NCBI GenBank assembly: GCA_927407015.1
Contig: CAKMJT010000003.1
Coordinates: 1 to 55,099, forward strand
Direction: 5' to 3'
Source of the DNA: an uncultured Proteiniphilum sp.
Lineage (GTDB): Bacteria > Bacteroidota > Bacteroidia > Bacteroidales > Dysgonomonadaceae
DNA length: 55,099 nucleotides
Below are positions 51,229-55,099 of this stretch, piece after piece; position 1 is the stretch's first letter, and every line of letters begins with the position of its first letter. A program made the position numbers and the translations under genes. A model generated the notes under the pieces. The model saw nothing but the letters and a program-made list of their open reading frames with translations, made no database searches and was not told the DNA's origin.

Positions 51229-53064
51229 ATGCCAGACATCATACATCTTCTTCCCGATTCCATAGCGAACCAGATAGCTGCCGGCGAGGTGATTCAACGC
51301 CCCGCCTCGGTGGTGAAAGAGCTGGTGGAAAATGCGATTGATGCGGGTGCCACCCATATCAGGATAGGTATTAAAGATGCGGGACGTACGCTCATTCAGG
51401 TGATCGATGACGGGAAGGGGATGTCGGCCACAGACTTGCGGATGGCGTTTGAGCGTCATGCCACATCAAAGATAAAGAGTGCCGACGACCTGTTTGCCCT
51501 CACCACAATGGGGTTCCGGGGAGAGGCACTTCCTTCCATAGCGGCTATTTCCCATGTGGAAGTAAAGAGTAGAAGAGCAGAAGATGAGCTGGGTTCATCG
51601 ATACATATCTCCGGGTCGAAGCTGGAAAAACAGGAGATGGTGTCCTGCGCCACCGGAACCACGATCTCTGTGAAAAATATCTTCTACAATGTGCCGGCGC
51701 GCAGAAAATTTATGAAATCCAACGAAACGGAACGACGGAATATTTTTTCGGAAATAGAACGCATTGTCCTGGTGAATCCCGTCATCGAATTCGCACTCTC
51801 AGAGAATGATATGGAGACACTTCATCTGCCCGCGACAGGATTGAGACAGCGTATTGTGCAACTGGAAGGGAAAAGCGTCAATCAACAACTGATCGAAATT
51901 GAGGAGGAGACCACGCTTGGTAAGATTCACGGATTTGTCACCCGGCCGGAATTTGCCAGAAAGGGGAGAGCAAGTCAGTTTTTCTTCGTGAACAACCGGT
52001 TTATCCGTCATCCCTATTTTCACAGGGCAGTGATGGCTGCTTTTGAACCATTGATCGCTGCAAATGAGAAACCGGGCTATTATATCTATTTCCAGGTTGA
52101 CCCGGAAACACTGGATGTGAATATTCATCCCACGAAGACAGAGGTGAAATTTGAAAATGAACAGGCCCTCTGGCAAATTCTGATGGTCACGGTAAAGGAA
52201 TCACTGGGAAAATTCAATGCTATGCCCAGCATCGATTTCGACAGGGCTGATGCGCCGGAGATACCCATTTTTGATCCATTGCGGAGTACACCGATGCCCC
52301 ATGTAAATGTAGATCCCGGCTACAACCCATTTCATAATCCGAACAATGGCACACATCAGCCGTCAGCACCCTCATTTGAATGGGAACAGCTTTATCACGG
52401 GTTTGAAAACGAGAAGAAGCTGACTATCGGTGTGGAAGGTGACGCTGCCGCCACTCTTTTCAAGCCTGGCGGAACAGATCAAAATATGCCTGAGACGGAA
52501 CTCTTTCCCGAACACTATCAGTACAAGCAAAAATATATACTTACTTCGGTGAAATCCGGACTGATGATCATCGATCAACACCGGGCACATGTACGGATCC
52601 TTTTTGACAAATATCTGGAACAGATTCAGCACAAGAAAGGTGTATCGCAACGGGTATTGTTTCCGGAAGTACTGGAGTTATCGGCAGCGGAAGCGGCTGC
52701 CCTGCCGTCATTCACGGACGATCTGGAGGCAGTGGGCTTCGAACTGAGCAACCTGGGCAACCACTGTTATGCTATCCAGGGTGTCCCTGCGGAGATAGAA
52801 AATGCCGTCCCGTCGCTGCTCATTCGCACCATGATTGGTAAAAACATGGAAACGGGGGGTGATGTAAAGTCATCCATACAGGAATCCATCGCCCTTACAT
52901 TGGCTTCGTTGACGGCCATTCCTTATGGACGGACGCTCACATCGGAAGAAATGTTGCTGATTGTAAGTCAGCTGTTCGCTTCCAGGACGCCCTCCTATAC
53001 CCCCGATGGACAGACGGTTGTAGCCCTGATGTCCGATGAGGAGATAGAAAAAAAGATACGTTGA
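51229..53064 (+). CDS. mutL: DNA mismatch repair protein MutL
   Basis: Links mismatch recognition by MutS to strand removal. The 611-residue product has the GHKL ATPase: IANQIAAGEVIQRPASVVKE, ENAIDAGATHI, DDGKGM, TMGFRGEALPSI and GTTISVKNIFYNVPARRKF. The transducer domain contains FFVNNRFIRHPYF and NIHPTKTEVKF. The C-terminal dimerisation domain starts near 425. Here the endonuclease motif DQHAxxE is DQHRAHVRILFD, and the two later metal sites (ACR and CPHGRP in nicking MutLs) read ASL and TPDGQT, so it is not predicted to cut DNA. It ends the SurA-like to mutL run. Confidence 0.96.
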   Translation: MPDIIHLLPDSIANQIAAGEVIQRPASVVKELVENAIDAGATHIRIGIKDAGRTLIQVIDDGKGMSATDLRMAFERHATSKIKSADDLFALTTMGFRGEALPSIAAISHVEVKSRRAEDELGSSIHISGSKLEKQEMVSCATGTTISVKNIFYNVPARRKFMKSNETERRNIFSEIERIVLVNPVIEFALSENDMETLHLPATGLRQRIVQLEGKSVNQQLIEIEEETTLGKIHGFVTRPEFARKGRASQFFFVNNRFIRHPYFHRAVMAAFEPLIAANEKPGYYIYFQVDPETLDVNIHPTKTEVKFENEQALWQILMVTVKESLGKFNAMPSIDFDRADAPEIPIFDPLRSTPMPHVNVDPGYNPFHNPNNGTHQPSAPSFEWEQLYHGFENEKKLTIGVEGDAAATLFKPGGTDQNMPETELFPEHYQYKQKYILTSVKSGLMIIDQHRAHVRILFDKYLEQIQHKKGVSQRVLFPEVLELSAAEAAALPSFTDDLEAVGFELSNLGNHCYAIQGVPAEIENAVPSLLIRTMIGKNMETGGDVKSSIQESIALTLASLTAIPYGRTLTSEEMLLIVSQLFASRTPSYTPDGQTVVALMSDEEIEKKIR

Positions 53065-53093
53065 AATCAAAATAATCTTTAAACAAAGACACG

Positions 53094-54059
53094 ATGAATT
53101 ATGCTTATTGCGGAACCAGCGGCCTACAATTACCTCAATTATCACTGGGGTTGTGGCACAACTTTGGGTTTGCCGATGATGATGAGACGGCTCGGGAGAT
53201 GATTATTCACGCTTTCGAACATGGAGTGACACACTTTGATCTGGCAAACAATTACGGACCCCCTCCCGGATCAGCAGAATCGAATTTCGGGAAGATACTG
53301 AAAGAAAATCTCGCATCTCATCGCGATGAGATGATTGTTTCATCCAAGGCCGGTCATTTGATGTGGGACGGACCTTATGGCGACGGCTCATCGAGGAAAT
53401 ATCTCATGGCAAGCATCAATCAGAGCCTGAAACGTACCGGACTGGAATACTTCGATATCTTTTATTCACATCGCTACGATCCCAATACACCTGTGGAAGA
53501 GACGATGCAGGCATTGGTGGATATTGTTCGTCAGGGTAAGGCGCTATATGCCGGTATCTCCAAATATCCGCCTGTTGAAGCGCGGAGAGCACTGGACTAT
53601 CTGAGGGAGAGAGATGTTCCCTGTCTTCTCTTCCAGGATAAATACAGCATGTTCAATCGCAAACCCGAAGAGAAGATACTGGACATCACCAGTGAGTTTG
53701 GCACGGGATTTATTGCTTTCTCACCCCTGGCGCAGGGATTGCTCACCGACAAGTACCTGAACGGTATACCTGTCTATTCCCGGGCAGCCGATCCTGCCGG
53801 TTTCCTGCAAAAAGAACAGGTAACACCTCAGCTGGTGGATAAGGTGAGACAGTTAAATGAGATAGCCTTACAACGTGGACAAACCATGGCAGAGATGGCA
53901 CTGGCCTGGGCGTTGCGGGACGAGCGGGTCACTTCTCTCATCGTGGGCGCACGCAATACAGCGCAGTTGAACGATAGTCTGAATGCCCTTCAGCAACTCT
54001 CTTTCTCACAGGAAGAACTGGATCTGATTGATACGATTCTCGATGGGGCAACGTTGTGA
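53094..54059 (+). CDS. Aldo/keto reductase (YghZ-like, L-glyceraldehyde-3-phosphate reductase type)
   Basis: An NADPH-dependent reductase of small carbonyl compounds in the cytoplasm. The 321-residue barrel has the catalytic set: Asp50 and Tyr55 in FDLANNYGPPPGSAE, Lys in IVSSKAG, and His in FYSHRYDP. The extended loop GHLMWDGPYGDGSSRKYL and the terminal SLIVGARNTAQLNDSL are typical of the YghZ/Kv-beta branch, which reduces L-glyceraldehyde-3-phosphate and methylglyoxal. It starts 29 bp after mutL on the same strand. Confidence 0.93.
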   Translation: MNYAYCGTSGLQLPQLSLGLWHNFGFADDDETAREMIIHAFEHGVTHFDLANNYGPPPGSAESNFGKILKENLASHRDEMIVSSKAGHLMWDGPYGDGSSRKYLMASINQSLKRTGLEYFDIFYSHRYDPNTPVEETMQALVDIVRQGKALYAGISKYPPVEARRALDYLRERDVPCLLFQDKYSMFNRKPEEKILDITSEFGTGFIAFSPLAQGLLTDKYLNGIPVYSRAADPAGFLQKEQVTPQLVDKVRQLNEIALQRGQTMAEMALAWALRDERVTSLIVGARNTAQLNDSLNALQQLSFSQEELDLIDTILDGATL

Positions 54060-54106
54060 AAAGGATGTTGCATGCCTGATCCTAACGTGAATATCAATCA
54101 TCCTGA

Positions 54107-54595
54107 ATGAAGAAGAACGCCATTATCCTTTTCCTGATTCTTTTCGCTGTCACGGCCTGTGAGGACGAAGAGGCACGTCCCACTGTTCCGTTTTCCCCGG
54201 TGAGTTTCAGGATCGATGTGAACGGACGTGATTACAAGCTGAAGACCCCGTTATATTATTTGTTATTTACGGAAAAGGATCGGACTCTTCCCACTGACCG
54301 GTTTGGTTATGGTGGTCTGCTGGTGGTGTCTGATGCAATGGCCAGCGCCATTTACGCCTATGACCTGAGTTGTCCCCATGAAGACAGTAAAGTCGTTCAG
54401 GTTGTCCCTGCAAATGACGGAAAAGCTGTTTGTCCCTCATGCGGTTCGGTGTTCGTCACCATGTTCGGATTGACCAATGGCGATGGCTCCATGATTGGTT
54501 TCGGGAGTGTGGATTCAGGGCCCGCGACCGAACCGCTGCAAAGGTATTGGGTGATCCCTCTCAGGGATGAGGGTAGTTACCGCATCACGAACTAA
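54107..54595 (+). CDS. Rieske-fold lipoprotein with altered cluster ligands
   Basis: A 162-residue lipoprotein: signal MKKNAIILFLILFAVTAC with acylated Cys18. The rest resembles a Rieske domain: a first ligand block SCPHED (Cys89, His91), a second block CPSCGSVF (Cys109, Cys112), 17 residues between His91 and Cys109, and the closing SGPATEPLQRYWV that follows the cluster in Rieske proteins. The usual pattern is Cys-x-His ... Cys-x2-His; here the last histidine is a cysteine. It may hold an unusual Fe-S cluster, zinc, or none. It lies 47 bp after the aldo/keto reductase gene. No electron-transfer partner is visible. Confidence 0.72.
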   Translation: MKKNAIILFLILFAVTACEDEEARPTVPFSPVSFRIDVNGRDYKLKTPLYYLLFTEKDRTLPTDRFGYGGLLVVSDAMASAIYAYDLSCPHEDSKVVQVVPANDGKAVCPSCGSVFVTMFGLTNGDGSMIGFGSVDSGPATEPLQRYWVIPLRDEGSYRITN

Positions 54596-54696
54596 TATGT
54601 GTGACAGGAATAAGTGGCATAATGACAGCTGGTTTCCACTAATACGGCATTGAGCAAAAGAAATTGTCCTGCATACGGAAAATTTCACCGAAATGC

Positions 54697-54727
54697 TTTG
54701 TAAAACGGATAAACATTTTTACATTTG
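54697..54727 (+). promoter_or_regulatory. tRNA-type promoter in front of the repeat array
   Basis: -33 TTTG (54697-54700), 19-bp spacer, -7 TACATTTG (54720-54727), then GCAGTCGC. The sequence after the -7 box is close to that of tRNA-Cys (GCATCCGC) and tRNA-Ser (GCATCCGA). Confidence 0.68.
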
Positions 54728-54734
54728 CAGTCGC

Positions 54735-54771
54735 AAAAAAAAAAGAGGCCTGTGAGACATCCTGTTTTTTT
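54735..54771 (+). terminator. Imperfect hairpin with A and T tracts before the array
   Basis: An A tract, AGG and TGT pair with ACA, CCT and a T tract across small internal loops (loop GAG). It may end transcripts from the promoter at 54697-54727 or simply be an AT-rich spacer. Confidence 0.35.
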
Positions 54772-55099
54772 GGGTAGAGCACGACCTTGCCCCAAAAGAG
54801 AGGTGAAGCAGACCTTGGCAAGGTAACAGTGAAAACGGACTGAAAGATCTTTGAAGATAGTATATTGCGAAAGTAGCTCAGGATGGGTAGAGCACGACCT
54901 TGCCCCAAAAGAGAGGTGAAACCGACCTTGGCAAGGTAACAGTAAAAACGGACTGAAAGATCGTTGAAGATAGTATATTGCGAAAGTAGCTCAGGATGGG
55001 TAGAGCACGACCTTGCCCCAAAAGAGAGGTGAAACCGACCTTGGCAAGGTAACAGTAAAAACGGACTGAAAGATCTTTGAAGATAGTATGTTGCGAAAG
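54772..55099 (+). repeat. 113-bp tandem repeat array carrying a tRNA-Gly 5' half
   Basis: Units start at 54772, 54885 and 54998 (period 113 bp); the third runs off the window. Units 1 and 2 differ at 4 positions, units 2 and 3 at 2 over 102 bp. From 54867 and 54980 each unit contains 38 nt with acceptor GCGAAAG, D arm GCTC...GAGC, and CGACCTTGCC, the 5' half of tRNA-Gly(GCC) up to the anticodon. The 3' half and T arm are absent. In its place is unrelated sequence with GGCAAGGT, which could pair with ACCTTGCC. No spacer-like variable part exists. Confidence 0.85.
54867..54904 (+). other. Isolated tRNA-Gly 5' half (first full copy)
   Basis: The bases read 7-bp acceptor strand, T8 A9, 4-bp D stem with a 10-nt loop, one base, 5-base anticodon stem strand, then TTGCC. 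GGTAGAGCACGACCTTGCC is identical to the same part of ordinary bacterial glycine tRNAs as I know them. A second copy lies at 54980-55017. It cannot fold as a tRNA, since acceptor and T-arm partners are missing. Confidence 0.75.

Noticed and set aside
54867..55017. Complete glycine tRNA genes in the repeat array
   Set aside because: Only the 5' half is present; no GTTCGA T arm and no CTTTCGC acceptor partner follow within the unit.
54772..55099. CRISPR array
   Set aside because: The whole 113-bp unit repeats without variable spacers, and no cas genes are near.

Overview
The window is a stretch of core chromosome from a member of the Bacteroidales. It looks closest to the Dysgonomonadaceae/Porphyromonadaceae group (Proteiniphilum/Petrimonas-like), but that placement is inferred from gene content recalled for the families, not from a search. 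Supporting signs: many intergenic gaps carry the Bacteroidetes promoter (a -33 TTG/TTTG about 18-20 bp before a -7 TAnnTTTG); the families DUF4827, DUF4296, DUF4369-TlpA and OstA-like are present; the isoleucyl-tRNA synthetase is of the eukaryote-like type; and the order sigma-54 activator, lptE, TPR protein, secG and ileS, dksA-like, lspA, DUF4296 is typical of the order. No phage, insertion sequence or CRISPR array was seen.

Layout. 1-10.5 kb is a minus-strand run: a 53-codon small gene, rpe, comEC-like, a DHH phosphoesterase, DUF4827 lipoprotein, glmM, a lysophospholipid-type acyltransferase, a sigma-54 activator, lptE, a TPR protein and secG, so mostly cell-envelope and wall-precursor work. 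10.6-18.6 kb is plus strand: a TlpA-type thioredoxin lipoprotein, an exported cell-wall amidase, an MCE lipid-transport protein, dnaA, then an exported endonuclease I, an exported metallophosphoesterase and rnhB. tex (minus) and radA (plus) diverge at 20.8 kb, followed by tRNA-Cys. adk-obg-pgeF form a plus-strand operon (23.2-25.7 kb), facing an exported superoxide dismutase and the rsfS-ftsH operon. 29.4-34.7 kb holds a double DUF1080 lipoprotein, ribF, a decayed aldo/keto reductase, mltG, tRNA-Ser and an MFS transporter. A 720-bp gap at 34.7-35.4 kb carries a 49-codon gene with its own promoter, palindrome and terminators. Then come an aspartate-type aminotransferase, two tandem exported endonuclease/exonuclease/phosphatase-fold proteins, the ileS-dksA-lspA-DUF4296 block, ppdK, a broken MFS gene, a SurA-like isomerase, an OstA/LptA-like protein, a tail-anchored small protein, mutL, an aldo/keto reductase and a Rieske-like lipoprotein.

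The most unusual element is at the right edge. A 113-bp tandem array (at least three copies, continuing past the window) has a unit containing the 5' half of a glycine tRNA (GCC anticodon region) fused to unrelated sequence instead of the tRNA 3' half. It lies downstream of a promoter that looks like the two real tRNA promoters in this window. Other points of interest are a Rieske-fold lipoprotein with Cys-x-His / Cys-x2-Cys ligands, a MutL without the metal-binding endonuclease motifs, two pseudogenes that each lost their middle, and two small genes.
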